A stretch of 25,354 nt of DNA from the NCBI GenBank assembly GCA_002482965.1, contig DLGZ01000055.1, positions 1 through 25,354 on the forward strand, written 5' to 3'. This document shows positions 1-8,555 of this stretch, piece after piece. The position numbers and the translations under genes are program-made. Numbering within the stretch: the first letter of the stretch is position 1; the number at the start of each line of letters is the position of its first letter. The notes under the pieces were generated by a model. The model did no database searches, was not told the origin of the DNA, and saw only the letters and a list, made by a program, of their open reading frames with translations. Origin of the DNA: Verrucomicrobiaceae bacterium UBA7681. GTDB lineage: Bacteria > Verrucomicrobiota > Verrucomicrobiia > Verrucomicrobiales > Verrucomicrobiaceae.

Positions 1-233
1 TTGCTGGGAGCGCTGATGTTTCGCTTCGCGGCTTCGCAGCATCGGCTCTGGGCGCACGTCCTTGCGGCTTCGACATGAAATGAAGCTCACGAGAAATGCG
101 GCGCGTGTTCTCGCTGCGGAGCCATACCCAGAGCCGGTTAAAAACCAGCGCTCCCAGTACAGAATTCCGCGTCGCGCCGTGCTCGGCTCTTTGCTGGGAG
201 CACTGATGTTTCGCTTCGCGGCATTGGCTCTGG
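1..233. repeat. Composite inverted-repeat (REP/BIME-like) cluster, copy 1
   Basis: Three repeat units alternate in orientation. Units of one type (here L, core tgctgggagcgctgat) lie at about 1-52 and 190-233. A unit of the other type (here R, core gccggttaaaaaccagcg) lies at about 118-159. The two L units share a long near-identical start and recur about 190 bp apart. Related units occur at 4852-5067, 16190-16315 and 24065-24095. The small open frame through this stretch (62-307) is encoded by repeat DNA and is not called as a gene. I see nothing recognisable between 234 and 349. The arrangement resembles bacterial interspersed mosaic elements; the mobilising enzyme is not in the window. Confidence 0.7.
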
Positions 234-349
234 CGAGCGGTTCTGCGCCCTCGACAGCAAATCAGGCTGGCGCAGAGGCAGGCTTGGGTTCGCGGCTCAG
301 GGGCTGACGCCAAAGCCGGTGACAAAGCCGCACCTCACGGCTCTCTGAC

Positions 350-2611
350 TCAATGAGCCAGCGACTTTTCCAGCCCTGCTGCGGTGGCGGCTTCCAGCTT
401 GCGCGTCTTGACTCGGCGTTCGCGCACTGCCAGAAACACGCCGTAGCCGATCAGCACCAGCTGGCTGAGCCAGTAGGCGTAAATCTTTGGCCAGATGCCG
501 TCTGTGAAGCCGTAGGCATGCAGGCCGACGCCGAGCTGGTTCACGCCGAACCAGGAGAAGATCACGATGCAGCCGAGAATGAGATTGCAGCAGTGCAGGC
601 CGAGCTCGCGGATGTAGCCGCCAAGGCGCGCATGCAGAATGACGAGGCACATGATCACGATCATGAGCGCGCCGTTTTCCTTCGGGTCCCAGCCCCAGAA
701 GCGGCCCCAGCTATAGTTGGCCCAGATCCCACCGAGCACGGTGCCGACGAGGGAGAGGAACAACCCTGTCGCGATGAACCCGTAAGCGATGCGCGTCAGC
801 AGGCGTGCATCCTCCGCAGGGTAGTCAATCCGTCCTCCGACCAATTTCGCGATCAGCTTGGCGATAAAGGACAAGATCACCACCAGCACCAAGACGGCGA
901 ATACGAAGATGGCCAAGTCTCTCACAAGCAAGAACCAGGGATCCTTTTGAAACGCCATGGGGAACTTGTGCATCAGGCGAATCACGCCCAAAAAGAAACC
1001 GCCGAGACCTAGCAGCTTTAAGAGGGTGGGTGCGGAGACCTTTGACTGCACATCGAAAAAATGCCGCGTCATGTGAATCATCGAAATCAAGGCGGCAACC
1101 ATGCAGGCGGCGTAGCCGAGATTGATCATCGGCACGTGGGTCGAGAGCCAGAAGTTCGTGATCAGCACGGCCTGGAGCTGCTGCAGCGTATCGGTGGCTT
1201 CAGAGGCCTCAAACTGGATGGAAAGGAACATGCAGGCCGTGCCACCGATGGCGGTGACGAGGAGGCCTAGGCCGCGCTTCGTGATCCACTCCGCAATCAA
1301 GCCCAGCAAGGCGCAGGAGGAGCCGATGAAGAGAATGGTCTCATACAAGGTCGTGATGGGCGGGCGCTGCATGATGATGCAGCGAATGACAACTCCGGTG
1401 ACTGCCAGCGCGGTGGCAGCACCCAGCAGCAGCCATGCGCTGAGCCGGGCACCTTTTTCAAAACCTGAGCCGGGCGAAATCCAGGTGAGCGCCACGGCGA
1501 TGAATCCGACGAGGAAAATCCACTGCGAATAGAAGAAGTAATCCGCACGCATGGAGTGGCGCTCCAAGGCGACGTACTGCCCTTCCCCGCGCGCTTTGGC
1601 GGCTTCTTGAATCTTGGTCAGCAGGGTCTTGGAGGCGGCCTTGAACTTGGCGGCATCCGGCAGGGCGAGGTAAACATCTTCGTATGCAGCCAGCCAGGCG
1701 AGCTGATCGGCAGACACCTCTTTGTCGCTGTTGATCGATCTGAAGATCATCTCACCGGGTCCGGTCCAGACGTTGTTGTCTCCGGGCACAGGTGGGAAGA
1801 TGCGGAACTGCTGCTCCGCATTGCCGCTCATCATCGCCCCGAGTGCAGCTTTGGCGAAATCACGGAACCAGGGGATCTGCATCGGCGGACCGTTGTTGGC
1901 GCGGACGGCTGCAATGAGGGTGTTCAGGCTCTTTGAGAGGCGGACCGGCGGGGTCACTCCCGCAGGCAGTTCTTTCGGCTCTGCACCCATCGGCTCACGG
2001 ATGAAATCAAAATGCCCCATGATCATTTCGTAGTCGAGGAAGTTGGCGGCGAGCTGCACGATCATGCGCTGCTCCGGCGTCTGCTTCCGGGAGGGGATCT
2101 CGCGATACTCACCCATCTTCTGCATCATGACCTGACGTGCCGGCTCGATCTCGGCGTAGGTGTACTGGTCACGCTTGGCCTTGGCGGTCAGGCCGAGTTC
2201 CGTGATGGCGGAGGAATTGTCCACTTTGAACAGCGGCACCAGTCGGCCGATGTCCGGGCGGAACCAGCTCATCAGCATCCACTCCACGGCATTGAGCTTG
2301 AGCGGCTTCGGCTTCTCGGGTGTGCTGCCTTCTTTTTCGATCGGCTTCTGCGTCGCGGGATCCACGAGCGGCTTGCCATCCATTTCGCCGCTGTCTGTCA
2401 GCCAGATGCTGCGGCGGGCACGGAAGCGCAGCAGGCGATAGCTGGCGACGTTTTCGAGCGGCTTGATGCGGCCGGACTCCTGCACCGGGATGGAGGCGAA
2501 GGTCTCGACGACCTCCTTGTCACGGAAGAGATCGAGCGGCGGCAGTTCCGCAGCGGCAGCAAAGCCGCTGAGCGTGAACAACGCGAGAAGGACAGAACGA
2601 AGGGGATTCAT
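350..2611 (-). CDS. ccsA: Cytochrome c biogenesis protein CcsA/ResC (haem-handling subunit, System II)
   Basis: This is an integral membrane protein that, with ResB, carries haem across the membrane and attaches it to CXXCH motifs of secreted cytochromes (System II). The C-terminal half is multi-spanning and carries the tryptophan-rich haem-binding signature WGRFWGWDPKE, with WGWDPKE near residues 639-645. It also has the conserved histidines in THVPMINLGYA and GVGLHAYGF. The N-terminal ~350 residues form a large extracytoplasmic domain, longer than in classical CcsA, followed by several helices. I chose the ATG at 2611 because it gives a typical signal peptide (MNPLRSVLLALFTLSGFAAAA). A GTG at 2656 would extend the protein by 15 residues into the resB end. 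The gene starts 29 bp after resB and is almost certainly cotranscribed with it. The product is about 753 residues. Confidence 0.93.
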   Translation of the reverse strand: MNPLRSVLLALFTLSGFAAAAELPPLDLFRDKEVVETFASIPVQESGRIKPLENVASYRLLRFRARRSIWLTDSGEMDGKPLVDPATQKPIEKEGSTPEKPKPLKLNAVEWMLMSWFRPDIGRLVPLFKVDNSSAITELGLTAKAKRDQYTYAEIEPARQVMMQKMGEYREIPSRKQTPEQRMIVQLAANFLDYEMIMGHFDFIREPMGAEPKELPAGVTPPVRLSKSLNTLIAAVRANNGPPMQIPWFRDFAKAALGAMMSGNAEQQFRIFPPVPGDNNVWTGPGEMIFRSINSDKEVSADQLAWLAAYEDVYLALPDAAKFKAASKTLLTKIQEAAKARGEGQYVALERHSMRADYFFYSQWIFLVGFIAVALTWISPGSGFEKGARLSAWLLLGAATALAVTGVVIRCIIMQRPPITTLYETILFIGSSCALLGLIAEWITKRGLGLLVTAIGGTACMFLSIQFEASEATDTLQQLQAVLITNFWLSTHVPMINLGYAACMVAALISMIHMTRHFFDVQSKVSAPTLLKLLGLGGFFLGVIRLMHKFPMAFQKDPWFLLVRDLAIFVFAVLVLVVILSFIAKLIAKLVGGRIDYPAEDARLLTRIAYGFIATGLFLSLVGTVLGGIWANYSWGRFWGWDPKENGALMIVIMCLVILHARLGGYIRELGLHCCNLILGCIVIFSWFGVNQLGVGLHAYGFTDGIWPKIYAYWLSQLVLIGYGVFLAVRERRVKTRKLEAATAAGLEKSLAH

Positions 2612-2640
2612 GCAGAGAAATACGTGGGCCGGAGGGCGGG

Positions 2641-3951
2641 TTAGAGCAGCTTCCACATCGCGAGGGCGAAGGCCGCATTGAAGGCGGCGATGAGGCTGAA
2701 GGCGAACTTCCAGGGGTTCACCTTGATGAAACGGGCGAGCATCATGAGAAAGTGCAGCAGCAGGCCTTCCGCCACGATGATGCAGGAGATGAGCGGCCAG
2801 TGGTCGGCGGGATTTTCGACGATCATGAAGCCGGAGCTTTTCACGCCGGTGCCTTCCTGTTCGCCGGAGCTGAAGGTGCTCTGGAACACCGCGTAGCCTT
2901 CGCTGCGCACGGGTTCGTTCATGGTGATGTACCGCTTCTCCTCATGGGTGCCGGTGATTTTGGTGACCTTGCTGCTGAAGAGCCGTGCGCGCTCGGTGCC
3001 GGGATGTTTTTCCTCTTTCGTCTCGTCCAGACGCACCGCGAAGGGCAGCTTGTAGGTGCGATGCACGAGCGAGATGAGATACTTGTCCGCACCCACCGTG
3101 ACCGTCCAAGGGGCGGCGGCAAACTCCCAGAGGATGCCATTGTGCACTTCCTCGCCTTTTTTATCTTTCGCGATGGCGATGCAGGCACTGGCAAGCTGCT
3201 CATCCGGCATGGCGGCGCCGTCTTTATCCAGTTGAGGGACTTCCTGAATGAAGTAGCCGTCCACGGCATCCGCACGGCTGCCACTGGCATCGTGCTTGGG
3301 CTGGGCGTGCTTTTTCCAGCCCGTGATCATGAGATCAAACGGCAGGCTTTCGTGGGTGAAGGTGCGGCCCTTGCCTGCCGCGAGATCACGGAACTTCGAG
3401 TCATCGATCACCAGCACGCTGCGCTTGGCCTTGGGATCCGTCTGCAATTTTTCGATCTCGATCACCCGGTCATGGAAGCTTTGGAATTCATCGCCCGTCT
3501 GGCCTTCGCGCAGGTTCAAGCTGCCTTCGATGGCGTAGTGATGCGTCACCGCGCCTGCAGCGATCATGAACAGAATGGCAAAGTGTGAAATGATGACGCC
3601 GATGGTCTTCGGTGACTTGCGGATGCGCACGATGCCGCCGCACAGCAGGTTCACGAAGAGCAGCGCCATGAGCGTGTAACCGCCGGGCAGAATGTACAGC
3701 GGCAGCGAGACATCGCCGATGTTCCAGTACACATTGAAGCCGAGCGCGCGCCAGCAGGCTCCTACATCAATGCGGTCAATGAAGGCCGACTCAAAGTAGC
3801 GCGCCTGACTTGCGACGAGGCCGTGCTCCGCCTGCTCCAGCGTGCCGAGAAAGGTGAGCACCAGCAGCATGACCAGCACCGAGGTGGCGAGGCCGAAGCT
3901 GGAGAAGAACGCGAAGATTTTCGCAGGGAAAGATTTGGATGAGTCGGACAC
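2641..3951 (-). CDS. resB: Cytochrome c biogenesis protein ResB
   Basis: ResB-like membrane protein of 436 residues, partner of CcsA/ResC in System II cytochrome c maturation. Membrane segments are visible near residues 14-37 (FGLATSVLVMLLVLTFLGTL), 80-105 and 115-135. They are followed by the family's EGSLNLREGQ stretch, a large extracytoplasmic domain, and C-terminal helices (WPLISCIIVAEGLLLHFLMML and FAFSLIAAFNAAFALAMW). This order matches the ResB family: three N-terminal helices, a periplasmic domain, and a C-terminal anchor. It lies 72 bp downstream of a lipoprotein gene and 29 bp upstream of ccsA, all on the minus strand, which suggests one operon. The subunits are separate here, not fused as in some epsilonproteobacteria. 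Confidence 0.88.
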   Translation of the reverse strand: MSDSSKSFPAKIFAFFSSFGLATSVLVMLLVLTFLGTLEQAEHGLVASQARYFESAFIDRIDVGACWRALGFNVYWNIGDVSLPLYILPGGYTLMALLFVNLLCGGIVRIRKSPKTIGVIISHFAILFMIAAGAVTHHYAIEGSLNLREGQTGDEFQSFHDRVIEIEKLQTDPKAKRSVLVIDDSKFRDLAAGKGRTFTHESLPFDLMITGWKKHAQPKHDASGSRADAVDGYFIQEVPQLDKDGAAMPDEQLASACIAIAKDKKGEEVHNGILWEFAAAPWTVTVGADKYLISLVHRTYKLPFAVRLDETKEEKHPGTERARLFSSKVTKITGTHEEKRYITMNEPVRSEGYAVFQSTFSSGEQEGTGVKSSGFMIVENPADHWPLISCIIVAEGLLLHFLMMLARFIKVNPWKFAFSLIAAFNAAFALAMWKLL

Positions 3952-4023
3952 GACGGAGGTGCGGGGGCTGGGGAATGGCGAAATCAGAACGATGAATAAC
4001 GAGAGCAGAGGCCGCAGGCTTCG

Positions 4024-4710
4024 TTACTCTTGCTTGGGCAGGTTCGGTTTGATCGACTGGCAGAAGGCGTCGAACGCGGCGGCGTTTTGCTCCACCAGGG
4101 CTTTGGGGCCGGTGAGCTTGACGAAGATGGTGGCCTGATCGGCGGAATGAATGAGGCCGAGCATGCGGTAGCCGGTCTTGGCAGCCTCAGCACCGAAGCC
4201 TTTGAAGTCGCCATCAAAGGCAACAAAGGAGGCATCGCGATTGAAGAAGGGCTTCGTCGGCAGCTTGGCAATTTCTTCCGCCGTGTAGGGCGGCTGCCCC
4301 ATCTGCGTGCGCCAGCGGTTCACATTGGCCTCCAGACCACCCGCAGGGCCGGGCATGAGGGAGATGTAGCATTCGCCTTCTTGATTCGGGCCAAATCTCA
4401 GGTCAAGCACACGCATGCCCATGGGATCGGGCGTGGTGGATTCACTCCAGCCTTCAGGGAGGGTCCAGGTAAGCAGCTCACGAAAGCTCGGCCGCTTCTG
4501 GGCGTCCTGCTGCTGGGACTCCTTTTTCGCGTCGTCAAAGAAGCGCGTGGAACTCGGGATGTCCGCAAACGCCTTGGTGGCATGACTGGAAAGCTCACGC
4601 GTTTCGGTGATGGCTTCACGCTCCTGCAAACGGTCGCAGGAAGTCAGGAGAAGACTGCACGCGAGCAGCGCGCAGGATGGTTGGAAATAAGTCATCGTGA
4701 AGGAACGCAT
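4024..4710 (-). CDS. Conserved lipoprotein of unknown function, upstream of resB
   Basis: A 228-residue secreted protein. The start at 4710 gives MRSFTMTYFQPSCALLACSLLLTSC, which has an arginine in the n-region, a hydrophobic stretch and a lipobox LTSC with the lipidated cysteine at residue 25. The alternative ATG at 4695 lacks a positive charge. The mature part has a globular domain with a WTLPEGW motif near residue 79 and a PGPAGGLEANVNRWRTQMG stretch near 125-143. I recall similar unnamed proteins in planctomycetes and verrucomicrobia, but no function. It precedes resB and ccsA in the same direction, so a role in cytochrome c assembly or delivery is possible but only inferred. Confidence 0.75.
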   Translation of the reverse strand: MRSFTMTYFQPSCALLACSLLLTSCDRLQEREAITETRELSSHATKAFADIPSSTRFFDDAKKESQQQDAQKRPSFRELLTWTLPEGWSESTTPDPMGMRVLDLRFGPNQEGECYISLMPGPAGGLEANVNRWRTQMGQPPYTAEEIAKLPTKPFFNRDASFVAFDGDFKGFGAEAAKTGYRMLGLIHSADQATIFVKLTGPKALVEQNAAAFDAFCQSIKPNLPKQE

Positions 4711-4851
4711 GAGGGGGCAGGATGATTAGCAGCATCCGCAGTGAATGCCACGAAGATGCGCTGGAATGCGGAGATAAACCGCGAGGGATAAATGGAACTT
4801 GGTTGAGGACGCGTATTGAAGGTTGGTGACACTTGAAACGCACGGCAGTCC

Positions 4852-5067
4852 ATACTGGGTGCGCCGGTTTTTAACCGGCTCTGGGTATGACTCCGCCAAC
4901 ACAAACACACACCGCTTTTGCAACAAGCTTCGAGCACGGTCGATGCGGCAAGGACGCCCGCCCGGAGCCGATAAAATATCAGCGCTCCCAGCAAAGAGCT
5001 GCGCTCGACCCGGCATTCTGTACTGGGAGCGCTGGTTTTTAACCGGCTCTGGGTATGACTCCGCCAA
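4852..5067. repeat. Composite inverted-repeat (REP/BIME-like) cluster, copy 2
   Basis: Two R units (4852-4899 and 5021-5067) flank one L unit in opposite orientation (4965-4992). Both R units end with the same stretch, ttttaaccggctctgggtat, followed by gactccgccaa. The first contains the perfect hairpin arms CCGGTT/AACCGG around TTT. The L unit (gagccgataaaatatcagcg and on) resembles the reverse complement of R, so the whole array can fold back on itself. It occupies the gap between the lipoprotein gene and the LRR-cytochrome gene. Nothing else recognisable is seen in 4711-5101. Confidence 0.75.
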
Positions 5068-5101
5068 CGAGCGCTATCCAGCCAAAGATCTTGCACGCAG
5101 C

Positions 5102-7198
5102 TCACGCGCCTTTGTGATCCGTGTGGCAGGCTTTGCAGTTCACTGCAGCCTTGTAGGCAGCAGCACCGGCGGGGTCTTTCGCCTGCACTTTTTTCACCGA
5201 ATCAATGAGGGCCTGGCACTTGGTGGTCCATGCAGCCTTGTCACCTTTCGGTGGCGTGGCGGCGATCATGCCCTGATACGCTGTGAGCAGCGTAGCCAGT
5301 TCGGCATCCGTGGCAGTCGTGCCCACTTTTTTGCAAAGGGCGTCATCGCCTTTGTGATACTGCTTCATGGCCGTCTTGATGACGTCGCTGCCGGGAGCCG
5401 CAGGCTTCGCAGGTGTGGCTGGTGTGGCTGGTGCAGTGGCGGGTTTCGCTGGAGTTGCTGGAGGCGTAGCGGCAGGTTTCGCGGGAGCGACGGCAGGTTT
5501 TGCGGGAGCGACGACGGGCTTGGCTGGGGCTGGCGGCGCAGGAGGTGGCGCGGTGAGCTTGGCAATCTCCGCCGCTGTGAGGCCCACGTTCACCTTGAGG
5601 CCGGGAACCTTGCCTTCGAGCGCCTTGGCTCCGGCCTGCGTCACGCCGGTTTCCCAGACGTACAGCTTCTTCAATTCCTTGGCCGAAGCGAGCGAGGCGA
5701 TGCCGCCGTCCGTGGTCTTGGTGCCGTAGAGATTGAGGTATTCGAGCTTGGAAAGCGCGCCGAGTTTGGCGAGGCCGGCATCGGTGAACTTGGTATTCTC
5801 AAGGTGCAGGCGTTCGAGATTCGTCATCTTCGCCAGCGTGTCCGCAGAAGCATCCGTGACCTGGCTGCGGGAGAGATCGACCCACACAATCTGCGTGGCG
5901 ATGGGAGCCAGCAGCGCGAGTTCTTTGTCGCCAAATTTGTCAGCGGCATTGATCACGCCAAGGCGAAGCTGCTCGGTGTCCTGCGCCAGTGGCATCAGGG
6001 AGGCATTGAGCGCCTGCATCTTGACGGAGATTTCGGCGATCTGCTTTTTCTCGGCATCGGTGAGCGGCGCAGCTTTTGGCTTGGTCACTTTGGCCACGGC
6101 ATCGGCCTTGGGCAGACCTTTGGCAAGCAGCACGGCGAGCGCGCCTTCGACATCGGCAGGAGCTTTGAGGGAGGCCACGGTGGCGGTTTCGGAAGCACCG
6201 GTTTCAATCCACCATGTCAGCACGGCGATCTCTTCCTTTGTGAGCTGCGGCTCATCGCTCGGCGGCATGTGGTCGTCGTCATCCTTCGGCAGATTGGCGC
6301 GGACGAGCAGGAGGCTGTCCTTCGTGTTTTTCGCGATGACCGTCGTCGCGCCGTCGCCGCCGCCTTTGAGAATGGCGGCGTAGTCGTGGAGCTGAAGCTT
6401 GCCCTTTTTCTTCTCCACGCCGTGGCAGGAGATGCACTTCGCGCTCATGATGGAAGCCACGACATCTTTATAAATGACCGCCTTCGCAGCAATGGCGGGG
6501 TCCAGCTTGCCACCGGCGGCAGGCGCAGCGGCTGGGGCCGCAGGTTTAGCAGCGGCAGCAGGTGCCGGTGTGGCAGCGGCAGGTTTTGCGGGCGCGGCGG
6601 CGGGTGCAGCAGCAGCCACGACGGCGGTGGCCTTGGCATCGTCCTCGGCGGTCCAGCCGGTGTTGATGTGGGCATTCGGCAGCTTCGCTTTCAAAGCGGC
6701 CACGCCGGCCTTCGTCACGCCGCTCTGCCAGAGGTAGATGGCCTTGAGCTTGCCGAGGGCGGCGAGCTTGGCGAGTCCTGCGTCGGTGACCTTGGTGTTG
6801 TAGAGATTGATGTATTCGAGCTCCGCGAGGCCCTTCAGTTGGTCGAGTCCGGCGTCGCTGATCGCGGTGCCTTCGAGGTGCAGTTCCTTGAGGTGCTTCA
6901 TGCCAGCGAGGGCCTTGAGGCCGCCATCCGTCACCTTGCTGCGTGCGATGTCCAGCGAGGCGATCTTGTCGGCGATGGGCACCAAGGGCTCCAGCCCGGC
7001 ATCTCCAAATTCCTTGGCAACATTCAGCGCGGTGAAGCGGAAGGCTTTCGCGTCTGCGGCGATGGGCATCAGCGAAGCGCCGGTGGCGTTCACTTTCTGC
7101 ATCGCAGCGGCGACGGCGGGATCAGCAGCAGCTTTGTCATCGGCGGCATGCGCGGTGAGGGCGAGTGCCAGGGCGAAGAGGAGGGAGGTTGGTTTCAT
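5102..7198 (-). CDS. Leucine-rich-repeat di-haem cytochrome c protein
   Basis: Secreted protein of 698 residues with signal peptide MKPTSLLFALALALTAHAA. Domain order: a leucine-rich-repeat block (about 40-182, with units such as LKELHLEGTAISDAGLDQL); an Ala/Pro/Lys linker (195-230); a cytochrome c domain of the planctomycete type, with haem motif CISCH at 255-259 and a likely distal Met in DHMPPSDEPQLT near 311; a second leucine-rich block (about 398-545); a second Ala/Pro/Lys linker (550-603); and a C-terminal domain ending in CKACH at 688-692. The terminal position of that CXXCH suggests a cytochrome c'-like helical bundle. The two leucine-rich blocks align with each other (ASLMPIA/ASLMPLA, EFGD/KFGD, NLYNTKVTDAG/NLYGTKTTDGG), which points to internal duplication. 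The gene lies 55 bp after the upstream cytochrome gene, probably in one transcript. The role is likely periplasmic electron transfer or scaffolding; substrate unknown. Confidence 0.85.
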   Translation of the reverse strand: MKPTSLLFALALALTAHAADDKAAADPAVAAAMQKVNATGASLMPIAADAKAFRFTALNVAKEFGDAGLEPLVPIADKIASLDIARSKVTDGGLKALAGMKHLKELHLEGTAISDAGLDQLKGLAELEYINLYNTKVTDAGLAKLAALGKLKAIYLWQSGVTKAGVAALKAKLPNAHINTGWTAEDDAKATAVVAAAAPAAAPAKPAAATPAPAAAAKPAAPAAAPAAGGKLDPAIAAKAVIYKDVVASIMSAKCISCHGVEKKKGKLQLHDYAAILKGGGDGATTVIAKNTKDSLLLVRANLPKDDDDHMPPSDEPQLTKEEIAVLTWWIETGASETATVASLKAPADVEGALAVLLAKGLPKADAVAKVTKPKAAPLTDAEKKQIAEISVKMQALNASLMPLAQDTEQLRLGVINAADKFGDKELALLAPIATQIVWVDLSRSQVTDASADTLAKMTNLERLHLENTKFTDAGLAKLGALSKLEYLNLYGTKTTDGGIASLASAKELKKLYVWETGVTQAGAKALEGKVPGLKVNVGLTAAEIAKLTAPPPAPPAPAKPVVAPAKPAVAPAKPAATPPATPAKPATAPATPATPAKPAAPGSDVIKTAMKQYHKGDDALCKKVGTTATDAELATLLTAYQGMIAATPPKGDKAAWTTKCQALIDSVKKVQAKDPAGAAAYKAAVNCKACHTDHKGA

Positions 7199-7253
7199 GA
7201 ATGAGACAAAATTTAGCGAAAAAGGTACAAGGCAACAAAAGGCGCGAATTGGA

Positions 7254-8393
7254 CTAGCCTTTCAGAATTCCATCAACTGTGGCCTGCAACTCGGCAGGGA
7301 ATTTCGCTTCGTTGACCTTCTGCGTGCCGCTGGCCCCCTGCTCCACCCACCATTTAAGGAGGGCAATCTCCTCCGGCGTGAGCTGATCCTTGCCATCCGG
7401 CGGCATGTGTTCGCCGTCAGCGTCATCAATGGGCAGCATGATGCGTGTGATGCTGAGGCTCTCGGCGAGCTTGCCCGCCACGAAGTTCTTGCCGTTCTCG
7501 CCGCCCTTCATGGCCAGCTCGTACGTGTCCATGCGCAGTTCGCCCTTCGACTTCTCCTCGCTGTGGCACTTGTTGCACTTGGCCGTGAGGATGGGGAGAA
7601 TGACGTGCTCAAAGACGAGTTTTTCATCCCCGCCAGCAGGTGGCGTGGTTGCCACAGGGTCCTTCGGCTCCGTCTTGACCTCGGTTTTGACCTCCGTTTT
7701 GACCACGGTTGTGACAGTCGTAACCTCCGTTTTGACCTCGGTATTTTCCACCCTCGGTTTCTGCACAAAACTCAGCATCCACTTCTCCATGCCCACCATC
7801 GGGCCCTTGATCCATGCAGGCGCATGCTGCGTTAGGAATGTGTTCCCGTGGCTGATATTGCCACCGAAGTGCGCCCCGAATCCCATGATGCCAAAGCTGA
7901 TGAAATACACCGCGCGATACGCATTCAGCAGCTCCATGCTGCCACGGCCCATGCCCACGAGGCGGATCACCAGCGCGATCAAAACCCCTGCGGTGCCCAC
8001 CAGCCCCATCGTCTGATGCAGGCTGAAATTCCCACCCACATAGCCGCCCTCACGCGAGAGCATGATGCCGGCAAACACCGCAAACACCGCGCCCGCGCCG
8101 CCGAACAACAGCATCAGCAGCGAGGCTTCGCCATATCTTTGCTCACCACGCCGGGTGGAGCAGATCAGCTCAAACAGGCAGAGGATGCCCAGAATCCCCA
8201 CCGGCATGTGCAGCAGGATGGGGTGGAAACGGCCGATGAAGAGCACCGTGCTGGAGGGATCCCCCTTGGGCGCCTCATACAGCGGCGGAAAGATCAGCAG
8301 GCCGATCACATACACCACGATGAGCAGTATCGAGGCGATCCAGGCGGCGGTTAAAGATTTCGGTTCGTCGGTTTCAGGCGAATTCGAAGACAT
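7254..8393 (-). CDS. DUF2231-like membrane protein with C-terminal cytochrome c domain
   Basis: A 379-residue protein. Membrane helices occur near 17-36, 58-79, 92-112, 127-147 and 161-180. They include the HPILLHMPVGILGI segment typical of DUF2231-type membrane proteins found next to cytochromes. A low-complexity V/T/K/E linker follows (219-242). The C-terminal cytochrome c domain has CNKCH at 273-277, EHMPPDGKDQLTPEE with Met330 as probable haem ligand, and LKWWVEQGAS. This domain is the same type as the first one in the downstream LRR protein (MPPSDEPQLTKEEIAVLTWW). I chose the ATG at 8393; the open frame continues upstream to 8687, but that part overlaps the photolyase gene and looks non-coding. 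Likely an inner-membrane-anchored electron carrier. Confidence 0.82.
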   Translation of the reverse strand: MSSNSPETDEPKSLTAAWIASILLIVVYVIGLLIFPPLYEAPKGDPSSTVLFIGRFHPILLHMPVGILGILCLFELICSTRRGEQRYGEASLLMLLFGGAGAVFAVFAGIMLSREGGYVGGNFSLHQTMGLVGTAGVLIALVIRLVGMGRGSMELLNAYRAVYFISFGIMGFGAHFGGNISHGNTFLTQHAPAWIKGPMVGMEKWMLSFVQKPRVENTEVKTEVTTVTTVVKTEVKTEVKTEPKDPVATTPPAGGDEKLVFEHVILPILTAKCNKCHSEEKSKGELRMDTYELAMKGGENGKNFVAGKLAESLSITRIMLPIDDADGEHMPPDGKDQLTPEEIALLKWWVEQGASGTQKVNEAKFPAELQATVDGILKG

Positions 8394-8555
8394 GAGAGGA
8401 AGTTCGGGGTTGGGGGAGGAGCGGTGATATGGCACTTCTAGTAACGCCAGCCCAGCGAAATATTCATCATGAACCTTAGGGTCCATGCAGCGAAGATTCG
8501 CCCCGCCCTTTGTTCGATCCTGACCGTATCTTGAGCTTTCCCCCCGCTTTTCTGC

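Noticed and set aside
62..307. 81-codon plus-strand frame near the start
   Set aside because: It lies almost entirely within REP-like repeat units and translates the repeat.
4852..5067. Possible CRISPR array, because repeat units recur
   Set aside because: Units are in alternating orientation and of unequal spacing, with no uniform spacers and no cas genes nearby.
4823..7204. A long plus-strand open frame of 793 codons
   Set aside because: It is antisense to the LRR-cytochrome gene, its translation is low-complexity Gly/Arg/Phe, and it begins inside repeat DNA. The minus strand carries the recognisable haem and LRR motifs.
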